A DNA stretch of 44,440 nt from a virus: the IMG/VR virus record IMGVR_UViG_3300033064_002319, positions 1 through 44,440 of that record. One strand, given 5' to 3'. Under the pieces are notes generated by a model. That model ran no database searches and was not told where the DNA came from. It saw nothing but the letters and a program-made list of their open reading frames with translations. Positions within the stretch are counted from its first letter, which is position 1; every line of letters starts with the position of its first letter. The translations under genes were made by a program, and so were the position numbers. Below, piece by piece: positions 1 to 7,042 of this stretch.

Positions 1-201
1 ATCGGTATCTGCTCTACTAAGTGCAAGATATAAGTTATTAGCAACTACGGCTTCAACGAAACCACCACCTGCGTAAGAACTCTTATCACGTGTACACATA
101 ATAGAAACCATAATATCCAAAATGTGATTACTTACGTTTTCACAATTCCATTCTTTAGCGAATTGAATAGCTCGCTCTCTACATTGTTCTCTGATATCCA
201 T
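1..201 (-). CDS. Hypothetical protein, 3' part outside the window
   Basis: An open frame starts at the ATG at 201-199 and runs 67 codons to the left edge without a stop, so only the N-terminus is visible. It begins MDIREQCRERAIQFAKEW and continues as a mostly helical sequence. It lies 13 bases after the gene ending at 215, in the same direction, so it is probably the next gene of that operon. I recognise no family. Confidence 0.6.
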   Translation of the reverse strand, partial: MDIREQCRERAIQFAKEWNCENVSNHILDIMVSIMCTRDKSSYAGGGFVEAVVANNLYLALSRADTD

Positions 202-214
202 AACTATTTTTTTA

Positions 215-793
215 TTAAATTAATTCTAATGCTTTTTTAATTGTTGGTTCGGTTACTTTATAATCTCTAACCTTCTCAATAGCTTTCTCCAATGATACCG
301 GTCCCCAAACATATTCACCGGCCATCATACCTTTCAACATACGAACCACATCCGGCCAAGTTCCAAATGGAGCTTTGTTTTCAATGTGTAAATACTTTGT
401 ACCAAAATCTAACTTAGTACCATTATCCGATTTACCAGGCTCACCATATTCATATGATTCACTCCAACCATCATATCTACCACCACTCATTTGTCTAACG
501 AATGTATTAATTTCGTTCCATTCTTTAGAAGCCACATCCAAATCAGTACCATCGGCGTTACATACATAAACACTAGCTGAATTACCATTGGCAAACGTTT
601 CAGATGAACCCCACACTAATAAATGTGGATACTTAGCTTTCATAAATTGTTTAGCGATTGCGGGACACTCTTTACGTCCAATTGAGATATATGGGTTATC
701 TAAAGTTTTACCCCAATAATCGGTAGTTCTTAAACACTCAGCGGGTAGTTCAAAATTAACTCCACACCATACAAATTTCATTTTCTTTTTCAT
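215..793 (-). CDS. Hypothetical protein, 192 aa
   Basis: A complete ORF of ordinary phage composition with no signal peptide or membrane segment. Its middle (YVCNADGTDLDVASKEWNEI) is soluble in character. It is the first gene after the promoter at 816-846, and three copies of the repeated dyad lie just upstream (880-972). This arrangement matches that of the MoxR, VWA and RNA-repair genes, which suggests shared control. I cannot assign a function. Confidence 0.8.
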   Translation of the reverse strand: MKKKMKFVWCGVNFELPAECLRTTDYWGKTLDNPYISIGRKECPAIAKQFMKAKYPHLLVWGSSETFANGNSASVYVCNADGTDLDVASKEWNEINTFVRQMSGGRYDGWSESYEYGEPGKSDNGTKLDFGTKYLHIENKAPFGTWPDVVRMLKGMMAGEYVWGPVSLEKAIEKVRDYKVTEPTIKKALELI

Positions 794-815
794 ATCTCTT
801 ATTTTTTGTTACATA

Positions 816-846
816 TAAAACTACAAATATTATTTGATATAAACAA
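816..846 (-). promoter_or_regulatory. Bacteroidota-type promoter for the 215-793 gene
   Basis: On the minus strand TTG (844-846) is followed by exactly 20 bases and then TAGTTTTA (816-823), a TAnnTTT(G/A) -7 box. Transcription would start near 809, about 15 bases before the ATG at 793. Confidence 0.55.
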
Positions 847-879
847 GCCCTTTGGTAACTATTTTTACCCCCAAAAGCG

Positions 880-972
880 TAACTCATTGATACTCAATAA
901 AAAAGTTTTGGACAAAAAATAACCCATTGAAAATCAACAGGTTATGTAAGTTACTGAGTATCAATAAGTTAT
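880..972. repeat. Three copies of the repeated dyad (locus A)
   Basis: Three dyads lie in tandem: about 880-900 (ATTGA-TAC-TCAAT core), 920-943 (AACCCATTGA-aaa-TCAACAGGTT) and 949-971 (TTACTGA-gta-TCAATAA). The set begins 34 bp upstream of the -33 element at 844-846. Related dyads occur at 12.3, 30.5, 36.7 and 39.0 kb. An operator for a dimeric phage or host regulator is the simplest reading. Confidence 0.7.
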
Positions 973-977
973 GAAAA

Positions 978-1346
978 TTAGTAGGTTTGGTAGTAATATT
1001 TTCGTATTTCTTTACCCAATTCCATATCGTTTGAATATGTTTTAATGTAGTGTTTAGGTATTGATATATGCTCTCTACCTTCCGAGCTACCTTTCATATA
1101 ACATTCTCTACACAATTGCCCAGCTCCCTCAATATATCCGGTTCTGAAATCGATGTGTGTGGTTTTTAATGTGGTAGTTTCTACTCCACATAAAATACAT
1201 TGCTCATAAATACCCGCGTTTACAGGTGTGGGAAACAATTCTAATTGAACTGCTTCTTTTATTTCATAAGACCCGCCCATATCTTGTCCTACTTTTGTTA
1301 CATTATTGTTCTCATCAATTTGTAACGGTACGTGATGTTCTCCCAT
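978..1346 (-). CDS. Hypothetical protein with two CxxC pairs, 122 aa
   Basis: The protein has CILCGVE near residue 50 and CRECYMK near residue 80. Such spacing is typical of a small zinc ribbon of the kind found in HNH-like or recombination-associated phage proteins, but no catalytic HNH residues are clear. It lies downstream of the SET-domain gene, and its leader ends in AAAATTATG like most genes here. Function unknown. Confidence 0.75.
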   Translation of the reverse strand: MGEHHVPLQIDENNNVTKVGQDMGGSYEIKEAVQLELFPTPVNAGIYEQCILCGVETTTLKTTHIDFRTGYIEGAGQLCRECYMKGSSEGREHISIPKHYIKTYSNDMELGKEIRKYYYQTY

Positions 1347-1379
1347 AATTTTAAGTTTTAGTGTTTATATATACATATT

Positions 1380-1805
1380 TTAATTTTCCAAATTTAAGTT
1401 TCGAGTGTACCATTCCAATATTTCTTCGCCCGCTGATATATCTCTTAATGCAATACCCGTTATATCCACATTTGTATTTTCTTTGGATGGATACGCGGAA
1501 TTACAAAATGATGTTCCGTGAAATAAAAAATTCATTCCCTTAAATAATCTTATTATTTTAAATCCAAGATCATCGTTTATAAAATACATATCTAATAGTT
1601 CCAATACCGCATTTGGTATATCAGATAATCTGTCATTTGGTATTATGTACATAAAACTTTCACCTTCCCAAATTGGAAATACTTGCTCATCTTTTTTTAT
1701 ATCTTTTATTGCAAATACACCAATACCATCAATAGGTGATACACCTAACTTTGTTTTGATATTTGTTTTTAAGTGTTCTATTGCTTCGTTGTTAACATTC
1801 ATCAT
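1380..1805 (-). CDS. SET-domain protein, putative lysine methyltransferase
   Basis: At 141 aa this is a minimal SET fold. GIGVFAIKDIKKDEQVF (about 27-43) matches the opening G-x-G-hF-A motif, and ITGIALRDISAGEEILEWY (about 115-133) matches the closing A-x-r-x-I-x-x-GEE-hxxxY motif that forms the cofactor and lysine channel. The usual NHS/C motif is replaced by FCNSAYPSKENTNV, so activity is uncertain. Family members use S-adenosylmethionine to methylate lysine side chains. The ATG overlaps the TGA of the upstream halogenase (ATGA), implying coupled translation. Target unknown. Confidence 0.7.
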   Translation of the reverse strand: MMNVNNEAIEHLKTNIKTKLGVSPIDGIGVFAIKDIKKDEQVFPIWEGESFMYIIPNDRLSDIPNAVLELLDMYFINDDLGFKIIRLFKGMNFLFHGTSFCNSAYPSKENTNVDITGIALRDISAGEEILEWYTRNLNLEN

Positions 1806-3316
1806 TTACCTAATTTTTTGTTTAATAAAGTTTTCATAAAATCTTTGTTATTCATACATCTTATTGAATTTTTAAAATTTCTATTTTTTATACCATTAAA
1901 TGTATTTAAAATTTGTTCATCCGTATTATTATATGCCTTTAATGTATTTTTTGCAACCTCTTTTGTAAGATGACCTAACCCTATAAGTGTCCAACACCAA
2001 ACCCCCCAATTACCAGAACCATGATAGAAGTTAAAATCTAACATTGAAGGACTTCTATGTTTACATATATTTAATATATCTCTTACATTATCAGTACGTT
2101 TCATTTCATATTTACAATACTTCCAAAATGGGGTATCCTCTCTATCTGTCATATAATGTAACTGAATTAAATCTTTAATGTCATCGAAGAATCTACCAAC
2201 AAATTCATTATAACGATTGATATTAGAATCAAATATAGTACTTTCTTTTTCTAAACTAAAGTTTGTTGTATTGGTTAATAAAAAATCTAATTGTATAATT
2301 GTAGCGTGTATTGAGGTTGCCTCCAACGGTTCAACAAACCCCTGTGATAATCCAATTGCTACTACATTTTTAACCCAAGGAGTTTCAACTCTACCACAAT
2401 CAAATTTTATATTTCGTAATGGTTCTATTTTCCTACCAGTTATTTTTATTAATTCATCAACGGCATTATCATATGTAGTAAACTTATCCGAATACACATA
2501 TCCACATCCGTATCTTTCTTGTGTTGGTATCTGCCACATCCACCCATTTGGCATTGCCCAAGCTAAAGTTTCTAACTTTGGGGTTTCATTTGTTTCATAT
2601 TGGTGTATGTATGGTATTGCACTATTGGTTGGTAAATAATCAGAATAACTTTTCCATCCACCGCCCATAGGTCCAATTAATACTCTACTAAATCCACTAC
2701 AATCCACCCAAAAATCTGCTGATATATTTCCTATTGGAGTTTCAATACTATCTAATTCACCTGTAATTTTATTTTTATTTAGTGTAATAACTTCTGTATC
2801 TACACATTTAACTCCAGCTGCCATAGCGTATTCTTTAAAATACTCTCCAACTTTTTTAGCGTCAAAATGATATGAATGCCCCATTATTGTACTTCCAGAT
2901 TTACTATACGTTGATAAATCATTATTCATCAAATATCCAGAAGCTGAACTATCTGCATAATCTCCTAAAATATGGGATACCAATACGTGCGAATCTACAC
3001 TAGATATTGTTGTTTCAGTTGGTTGTACCGGACTTAAAAAATCTTTACCATCACCATTCCAATTTTTAAAACGAATACCCAATTTTAATGTTGAACTTGT
3101 TTTATTTAAAAAGTCAATTTCATCAATTCCAAATCTAGTAAAATGATTATTGACTATCTTAGTAAAAATACCAGTAGAACCTTCTCCCGCTCCTATTGTT
3201 GGTATTTTAGAACTTTCAATAACAACTATTTCATTTTTCAAATTTTGATTAAATCTTGCGAAATAACAAGCTGCTATCCAACCAGCAGTACCACCACCTA
3301 CTATAACAATTTTCAT
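1802..3316 (-). CDS. Flavin-dependent tryptophan halogenase, copy 1
   Basis: The family oxidises halide with FADH2 and O2 to form HOX, which a lysine delivers to an aromatic ring, classically tryptophan. The N-terminal GGGTAGW (7-13) binds FAD. Lys78 in TLKLGIRFKNW sits where the catalytic lysine of PrnA-type enzymes lies. GWMWQIP is the WxWxIP signature that separates halogenases from monooxygenases, and FVEPLEATSIH is the C-terminal flavin-contact motif. At 504 aa it is full length. I chose the ATG at 3316 because a longer start at 3364 would overlap the upstream gene and adds non-homologous residues. No flavin reductase is in the window, so FADH2 must come from elsewhere. It shares a 94-bp identical block with copy 2 (12394-13920). 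Confidence 0.92.
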   Translation of the reverse strand: MKIVIVGGGTAGWIAACYFARFNQNLKNEIVVIESSKIPTIGAGEGSTGIFTKIVNNHFTRFGIDEIDFLNKTSSTLKLGIRFKNWNGDGKDFLSPVQPTETTISSVDSHVLVSHILGDYADSSASGYLMNNDLSTYSKSGSTIMGHSYHFDAKKVGEYFKEYAMAAGVKCVDTEVITLNKNKITGELDSIETPIGNISADFWVDCSGFSRVLIGPMGGGWKSYSDYLPTNSAIPYIHQYETNETPKLETLAWAMPNGWMWQIPTQERYGCGYVYSDKFTTYDNAVDELIKITGRKIEPLRNIKFDCGRVETPWVKNVVAIGLSQGFVEPLEATSIHATIIQLDFLLTNTTNFSLEKESTIFDSNINRYNEFVGRFFDDIKDLIQLHYMTDREDTPFWKYCKYEMKRTDNVRDILNICKHRSPSMLDFNFYHGSGNWGVWCWTLIGLGHLTKEVAKNTLKAYNNTDEQILNTFNGIKNRNFKNSIRCMNNKDFMKTLLNKKLGK

Positions 3317-3321
3317 ATTTT

Positions 3322-3522
3322 TTAATTTGGTGATTTGTTTCCTACCAATTGATATGCATCCCACAATTGTCCTACTGCATATTCTATTTGAAACTTTATG
3401 TCTTTATCTGATTGTGCTAGTGGATGCTCTATACAATGGTCATTTAGTGTACATATTATAACATGCAATCTATCCATCAATTCTAAATAGTGTCCATCGT
3501 TTATTTCTATTTCGTTTTCCAT
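3322..3522 (-). CDS. Small hypothetical protein, 66 aa
   Basis: It starts MENEIEINDGHYLELMDRLHV and looks like one helical domain (LHVIICTLNDHCIEHPL...IEYAVGQLWDAYQLV). I prefer the ATG at 3522, which directly follows the TAA of the methyltransferase gene, over the 57-base longer start inside that gene. It ends five bases before the halogenase ATG, so it belongs to the same transcript. Its size and position would suit a small accessory subunit, but nothing proves that. Confidence 0.65.
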   Translation of the reverse strand: MENEIEINDGHYLELMDRLHVIICTLNDHCIEHPLAQSDKDIKFQIEYAVGQLWDAYQLVGNKSPN

Positions 3523-3523
3523 A

Positions 3524-4069
3524 TTATATTTGTTTTGCCCAACTAGCATCTTTAAATGTTGCATCAACTTTATCATCAAGTAATTCTACAATAGCCTTTC
3601 TAACACCATCCCATCCATAATCATGTCCACAAACAAATCCACCTGGCTTAATTAAAGTTTTGTAATGTTCTATATCATATGATACACCTTCGTATGTATG
3701 AAGCCCATCTATATAAACCATATCAAATTGCTGGTCTTTCAGTATATATAATGCGTTTTCAGATGTTTCTCTTATTGATTTTATATTAGGAATTGATAAT
3801 GTATTTGTTATAAATTGTTTATACACTTTATCAAATGGTGCGAAGCCGTTTGAAATAAAATCAAAATCAATATCATAATTAACAAAAGGGTCTACTGATA
3901 CTACTTCTTTAAATCTATCAGCAAATATCATAGTACTTTCACCAACATAACTACCTATTTCAATAATACGCATTTCTGATGTAGGTCTAATAGTATTTAT
4001 CCAATCAATCATATCAATCAATCCATCTGCGTAAAAGGGTGCTCTCATAATGTAAAACTCGTCTTTCAT
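3524..4069 (-). CDS. Class I SAM-dependent methyltransferase
   Basis: The Rossmann motif I is MRIIEIGSYVGEST (about 33-46), followed by an acidic residue after strand 2 (EVVSVDPF). FDMVYIDGLHTYEGV (about 115) matches the Methyltransf_24 family, often found in glycan or natural-product loci. The C-terminal LIKPGGFVCGHDYGWDGVRKAI is characteristic too. At 181 aa it is a minimal single domain. It lies between the nucleoside phosphorylase gene and the halogenase; the substrate cannot be inferred. Confidence 0.85.
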   Translation of the reverse strand: MKDEFYIMRAPFYADGLIDMIDWINTIRPTSEMRIIEIGSYVGESTMIFADRFKEVVSVDPFVNYDIDFDFISNGFAPFDKVYKQFITNTLSIPNIKSIRETSENALYILKDQQFDMVYIDGLHTYEGVSYDIEHYKTLIKPGGFVCGHDYGWDGVRKAIVELLDDKVDATFKDASWAKQI

Positions 4070-4074
4070 ATTTT

Positions 4075-4611
4075 TTATTTATCCAATGCTTTTAAAAATA
4101 ATTCAATCCCTTTATTATGATTTGTTTCCCAATCATCTGGGTTACCACTATCACTTATGTATTTATAAGCTGTAAAATCAAATCCATAAATTTTACATAC
4201 CTTTGCAATTGAATACGATTCCATATCATAAATAGATAATGGCTTCTTTTCAAATCTATCCTGTGTACAACAAGTTAATCCTTTACCAAATTCAATGGAT
4301 TCATTATTATCTAATTTGGGATATATTATATTATCAAAAGGCGTTACTGTTTCTTTGGTAAATGGTCTTGCATCCATATCTCTTTGAACAAATGTTTTAC
4401 ACTTAAATAAATGTCCAAGAAATGCGTCAGGTCCCCCCGCACTCCCATAGTTAATAATAATAGTATTCTTTGAGTCTAAATCTTTAAGAGTTTCGGTTGC
4501 TTTTATAGCGGCATTTACTTTACCAACGCCAGTATAAACCACATCAATTCCGTTTGGAACTAATTCTTTTGGTAATTCGGATGGTAATGCTACAAATAAT
4601 ATAACTTTCAT
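4075..4611 (-). CDS. Nucleoside phosphorylase / nucleosidase family protein
   Basis: The fold of the PNP/UDP (MTAN, futalosine hydrolase) family is visible: MKVILFVALPSELP at the start, the phosphate or ribose loop IINYGSAGGPDA (about 75), YDMESYSIAKVCKIYG (about 133), where the ME pair normally binds ribose, and YISDSGNPDDW, where an Asp normally protonates the purine. At 178 aa it is short for the family. The likely reaction is cleavage of a nucleoside or of methylthio/adenosyl-homocysteine. I set the start at 4611, because the longer frame runs into the tRNA-like gene at 4626. Confidence 0.82.
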   Translation of the reverse strand: MKVILFVALPSELPKELVPNGIDVVYTGVGKVNAAIKATETLKDLDSKNTIIINYGSAGGPDAFLGHLFKCKTFVQRDMDARPFTKETVTPFDNIIYPKLDNNESIEFGKGLTCCTQDRFEKKPLSIYDMESYSIAKVCKIYGFDFTAYKYISDSGNPDDWETNHNKGIELFLKALDK

Positions 4612-4625
4612 ACTTTTAAATTTTG

Positions 4626-4797
4626 CTGTGGTAACAGGATTCGAACCATGTAAGTGGAGATTCAATTAGTAACAAAGCGCTTGCAAGCCGGTGGTCTACC
4701 CCGATATTACTAATCTATTTCTTTATCCACGTCCGGGAGACAACCGGATGCGTTTGCCAAGGCCATAACAGAGACAGCCAATTTTCGCCATACCACA
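4626..4797 (-). tRNA. Interrupted tRNA-like gene, 172 nt
   Basis: The ends form a perfect 7-bp acceptor stem (TGTGGTA/TACCACA, G73), and a T arm with loop TTCGAAT precedes the 3' strand. The 5' part TATGGCGAAAATTGGC resembles a tRNA-Leu D arm. Between them are about 90 extra bases, including a 5-bp stem with 7-nt loop TTGTCTC (GUC in the anticodon place) and a second domain closed by TTAGTAA/TTACTAA with the loop CTTGCAA. This could be a tRNA with an intron, one tRNA inserted in another, or decay. The identity is not assigned. Confidence 0.45.
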
Positions 4798-4799
4798 AT

Positions 4800-5441
4800 T
4801 TATAGGAATTTAATTTCCTTTTCTTTAATACATTTATTTTTTAATGTTCCATATTTCTTAATTCCATAATGATTCATAGCTTCTAACATAGTATCAAATA
4901 TCTGACCTGTTTTCATATCTATTATTTTTTTAGCCATACCATTATTTTTGGAAAGATTTTTTCTTTTTATTTCAGAAAGTTCTTCACCATATATTTGTTC
5001 ATAGGTTTTTCCTTTGGTTGATGTATTACTACATTTTAATGAGTGCTCTTTTTTAGCATCATCGCCTAAAGAATTCCACCATTTTTTATATCCAATATGA
5101 GTCTTTGACATTCTGATATTTCGTTCTTCATCAGTTTCAACATACCCAATATGTGAACTATTTGTTTTATTATAATACTCCGGATTATTAGCTACATCTA
5201 TAAATCTTTGTATTTGGCTTTCAATCTTTCGTAATAAAGTATTTGATATATCTTCTTTAAATTCACATAATATTCTTTTTTCAAAATATTGCTTTCCCAA
5301 AGTTTTTATATCTTTTAATAATAATTTACTACTTCCTAAATATTCAGGCTTATTGTGTTGGTCACTTCCCAAATATTTGTAAGGTAATATATTATTTTCT
5401 TTATTATAAAGATTTATGGTTTCATAAATTATAGCACTCAT
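4800..5441 (-). CDS. GIY-YIG-type homing endonuclease, Seg-like
   Basis: The N-terminus (KYLGSDQHNKPEYLGSSKLLL, then FEKRILCEF) fits the divergent GIY-YIG domain of T4 Seg-like free-standing endonucleases. KGKTYEQIYGEE...IKRKNLS (about 145-170) is a NUMOD-like DNA-binding motif. KIIDMKTGQIFDTMLEAMNHYGIKK near the end is a NUMOD1-type helix-turn-helix. The stop is two bases before the 5' end of the interrupted tRNA-like gene, and the C-terminus looks slightly clipped. An 11-bp inverted repeat covers the region just upstream of the ATG. It probably promotes its own spread at the tRNA locus. Confidence 0.8.
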   Translation of the reverse strand: MSAIIYETINLYNKENNILPYKYLGSDQHNKPEYLGSSKLLLKDIKTLGKQYFEKRILCEFKEDISNTLLRKIESQIQRFIDVANNPEYYNKTNSSHIGYVETDEERNIRMSKTHIGYKKWWNSLGDDAKKEHSLKCSNTSTKGKTYEQIYGEELSEIKRKNLSKNNGMAKKIIDMKTGQIFDTMLEAMNHYGIKKYGTLKNKCIKEKEIKFL

Positions 5442-5484
5442 ACCCTTTTGTTTATTATAAATATATACTTTTTACAAAAGGGTA
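5441..5484 (-). promoter_or_regulatory. 11-bp inverted repeat over the endonuclease start
   Basis: On the minus strand TACCCTTTTGT (5474-5484) pairs perfectly with ACAAAAGGGTA (5441-5451) across a 22-nt AT-rich loop. The 3' arm holds AAAAGGG, the only ribosome-binding-like sequence, and its last base is the A of the ATG. In RNA this hairpin would hide the translation start, as known for some T4 homing endonuclease mRNAs. Confidence 0.55.
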
Positions 5485-5503
5485 CGTTTACTCATATTTT
5501 TTG

Positions 5504-5590
5504 CAGAGAGTTAGGGATTCGAACCCACGATACGCTTTCACGTATGCCGCATTTCAAGTACGGTCTCGTCAACCGCTTGAGTACGCTTCC
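5504..5590 (-). tRNA. tRNA-Ser(UGA), chimeric or degenerate
   Basis: The D arm (CTCAAGCGGTTGACGAG), anticodon loop CTTGAAA (UGA), long variable arm (ATACG/CGTAT) and T loop TTCGAAT are all of serine type. The acceptor strands GGAAGCG and ACTCTCT do not pair, and the two outer T-stem pairs are lost. The 3' end therefore seems to come from another tRNA joined at the conserved T loop. It may not be functional. Confidence 0.6.
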
Positions 5591-5599
5591 TTTATTCTA

Positions 5600-5863
5600 C
5601 TAATATATATGAGTTTCTTCATTTCTGAAAGTTTCCTTATCTAAGAAGGGAGCGGCTGCCTGTCTCCTTCTAGCTTCCTCTCCTTCTTTAACCATTCTAA
5701 TCCAAGTTAAAGATACATCAATCGGTGCTAATATCCAAGCCATAACCAATACCATAATGGCATCTAATTCAGGAGAACTATATTCAACTCCTCTTTGTTT
5801 GTATTTAACATTCAATTGGTAGAAACAATAGATAATACAAATTACATAATACGCAACTAACAT
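5600..5863 (-). CDS. Small membrane protein, 87 aa
   Basis: Two hydrophobic segments (about 2-18, YYVICIIYCFYQLNV, and about 35-53, AIMVLVMAWILAPIDVSL) flank a short polar loop. A charged tail with KEGEEARRRQAAA follows. It has its own promoter at 5885-5915 and lies between tRNA genes. It resembles no family I know; an inner-membrane phage protein is likely. Confidence 0.75.
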   Translation of the reverse strand: MLVAYYVICIIYCFYQLNVKYKQRGVEYSSPELDAIMVLVMAWILAPIDVSLTWIRMVKEGEEARRRQAAAPFLDKETFRNEETHIY

Positions 5864-5884
5864 AACTTTTATTTTTAATTTAAG

Positions 5885-5915
5885 TAAAGATACAATAATT
5901 ATTTCACATTACCAA
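5885..5915 (-). promoter_or_regulatory. Bacteroidota-type promoter for the 5600-5863 gene
   Basis: TTTGG with TTG at 5913-5915, 20 bases, then TATCTTTA (5885-5892). Start expected near 5878. Confidence 0.75.
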
Positions 5916-5923
5916 ATCTTTTG

Positions 5924-5994
5924 ATGCCATTCTAAGATTCGAACTTAAAATAACTCCGTCAAAGGGAGTTGTGTTACCGTTACACTAAATGGCA
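5924..5994 (-). tRNA. tRNA-Gln(UUG)
   Basis: Acceptor TGCCATT/AATGGCA pairs fully, the anticodon stem ACTCC/GGAGT encloses loop CTTTGAC (UUG), and the T loop is TTCGAAT. Confidence 0.9.
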
Positions 5995-5999
5995 ATAAT

Positions 6000-6070
6000 C
6001 TCAAGCATTCTGGCTCTCGCAACAGAGCTTCCATCTTATTTAACCCTACTGTGCGATACGGGTACTTGAG
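6000..6070 (-). other. tRNA-sized inverted-repeat element in the tRNA array
   Basis: This 71-nt block is closed by seven pairs (CTCAAGT with GCTTGAG, one G-U) and sits 5 bases from the tRNA-Gln 5' end, where a tRNA would be expected. I find no T loop and no convincing anticodon arm. It may be a decayed or very divergent tRNA. Confidence 0.35.
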
Positions 6071-6127
6071 TATTTGTGAATGAAAAACATCTATTCTTCT
6101 TGCGGCCTGTTCACAATGGCCCACTAG

Positions 6128-6199
6128 AGCGAGTAGCCGTAATCGAAACGGCGTATCCTACTTGGAAGGAAGGCATAATAACCACTATACTATACTCGC
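6128..6199 (-). tRNA. tRNA-Gly(UCC)
   Basis: Acceptor GCGAGTA/TACTCGC, anticodon loop CTTCCAA (UCC), T stem GCCGT/ACGGC with loop TTCGATT. Confidence 0.9.
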
Positions 6200-6209
6200 A
6201 TTTTTGTTT

Positions 6210-6285
6210 TGGTGGACCAGGTAGGACTCGAACCTACAATCTACTGATTATGAGTCAGGTGCTTCAACCATTAAGCTACAAGTCC
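6210..6285 (-). tRNA. tRNA with CAU anticodon (elongator Met or Ile-CAU), CCA encoded
   Basis: Acceptor GGACTTG/CTGGTCC has one mismatch; the anticodon loop is CTCATAA (CAU) and the T loop TTCGAGT. The 3' ACCA is encoded (6210-6213), which most tRNAs here lack. It could be Met or lysidine-modified Ile; sequence alone does not decide. Confidence 0.85.
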
Positions 6286-6288
6286 ATT

Positions 6289-6349
6289 TTGGAAAACCGA
6301 TATAGGCAACTTTAAGTGCGATGATGCACACCTAATCATTGCTTTCCAA
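6289..6349 (-). other. Armless tRNA-like element, 61 nt
   Basis: A perfect 7-bp closing stem (TTGGAAA/TTTCCAA) and an inner stem-loop (GTGC-ATCATC-GCAC) fill the slot between the CAU tRNA and the tRNA-Leu-like gene. There is no TTCGA T loop. It has tRNA spacing but not a full cloverleaf. Confidence 0.3.
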
Positions 6350-6355
6350 ATAAGG

Positions 6356-6471
6356 TGCCGGAGGAAGTATTGATTAACTTCACGGGGTCCTTTTCGGTCA
6401 CCCCACCACTTCGAATTAGGCACGTCTCAATGTGATTCGTCAATCTACATTGTTTATTCCGCCACTCCGGC
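6356..6471 (-). tRNA. tRNA-Leu-like gene with a hairpin inserted in the D loop, 116 nt
   Basis: Acceptor GCCGGAG/CTCCGGC pairs perfectly with A73. TGGCGGAAT starts a leucine-type D arm and a long variable arm (GGGGT...ACCCC) is present. The D loop carries about 26 extra bases that form a hairpin (AATGT/ACATT and GATT/AATC around GACG). The T stem GAAGT/ACTTC has an unusual 8-nt loop, and the anticodon is unclear (TCG is the best-placed triplet). Function doubtful. Confidence 0.5.
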
Positions 6472-6479
6472 ATATTTCT

Positions 6480-6653
6480 TTAATCTTTTAATTCATTAAT
6501 AAGACTATCTATCATATCATCACCTAAAGAAATTTGGTGTAGTTTTTTTACTTTTAGATAGTTTTCTAAATACATTGATGCAGTTACTACCTTGTCACCT
6601 TTTTGTATCTCTATTTTAATGATACCACTTTCATTTGTTAATTCATTTTCCAT
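6480..6653 (-). CDS. Small hypothetical protein, 57 aa
   Basis: It starts MENELTNESGIIKIEIQKGDKV and ends in a charged helix (DDMIDSLINELKD). The same frame is open up to an ATG at 6752. I chose 6653 because it has the A-rich AAATAGTTATG leader usual for this genome, and because the DNA before it repeats the spacer that follows the next tRNA (6898-6958), so it is probably not coding. Function unknown. Confidence 0.55.
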   Translation of the reverse strand: MENELTNESGIIKIEIQKGDKVVTASMYLENYLKVKKLHQISLGDDMIDSLINELKD

Positions 6654-6771
6654 AACTATTTGTTTTTTTAATAAGGTTGTAATGTCTGTACGGTTTGTGT
6701 CCGGGCTTGCCCAAGTTTCCATTTCATTCTTAGCGTCTGTTCCGTCATTCATTTCTGAATCATTACAATTG

Positions 6772-6843
6772 TGGAGGATACCGGATTCGAACCGATGTAT
6801 CTTACGTGCAAGGCAAGTGCTAAACCAACTCAGCTAATCCCCC
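6772..6843 (-). tRNA. tRNA-Ala(UGC)
   Basis: Acceptor GGGGGAT/ATCCTCC (one G-U), A73, anticodon loop CTTGCAC (UGC), T loop TTCGAAT. Confidence 0.92.
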
Positions 6844-6958
6844 AAAAATAATGTAACGGCTGTACTGTTAAACTGTCTTTTCACTACCTTTATCGTAGTG
6901 TTTCGTTTTCTTCATACTTAGCGTCTGTCCAGTCATTTGTTTCCAAATCGTTACACCG

Positions 6959-7042
6959 TACCAAAGATGGGACTCGAACCCACACAAGCTTTCAGCTTAC
7001 AGCATTTTAAGTGCTGCGTGTCTACCATTCCACCACTTCGGC
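6959..7042 (-). tRNA. tRNA-Leu(UAA)
   Basis: Acceptor GCCGAAG/CTTTGGT pairs with G-U wobbles. The anticodon stem CAGCA/TGCTG holds CTTAAAA (UAA). A type II variable arm and T loop TTCGAGT are present. The promoter at 7054-7084 would start transcription just before its 5' end. Confidence 0.9.

Noticed and set aside
2217-2639. Long plus-strand ORFs opposite halogenases and other genes
   Set aside because: They are mirror frames of clearly coding minus-strand genes.
4626-4797. tmRNA
   Set aside because: At 172 nt it is too short, there is no tag ORF, and the 5' end does not match the tmRNA tRNA-like start.
6076-6315. Plus-strand ORFs at 6076-6315, 6592-6837, 7216-7680, 8561-8812 and 10383-10634
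   Set aside because: Their protein strings (such as RTRTYNLLIMSQ) are antisense tRNA genes, a common artefact.
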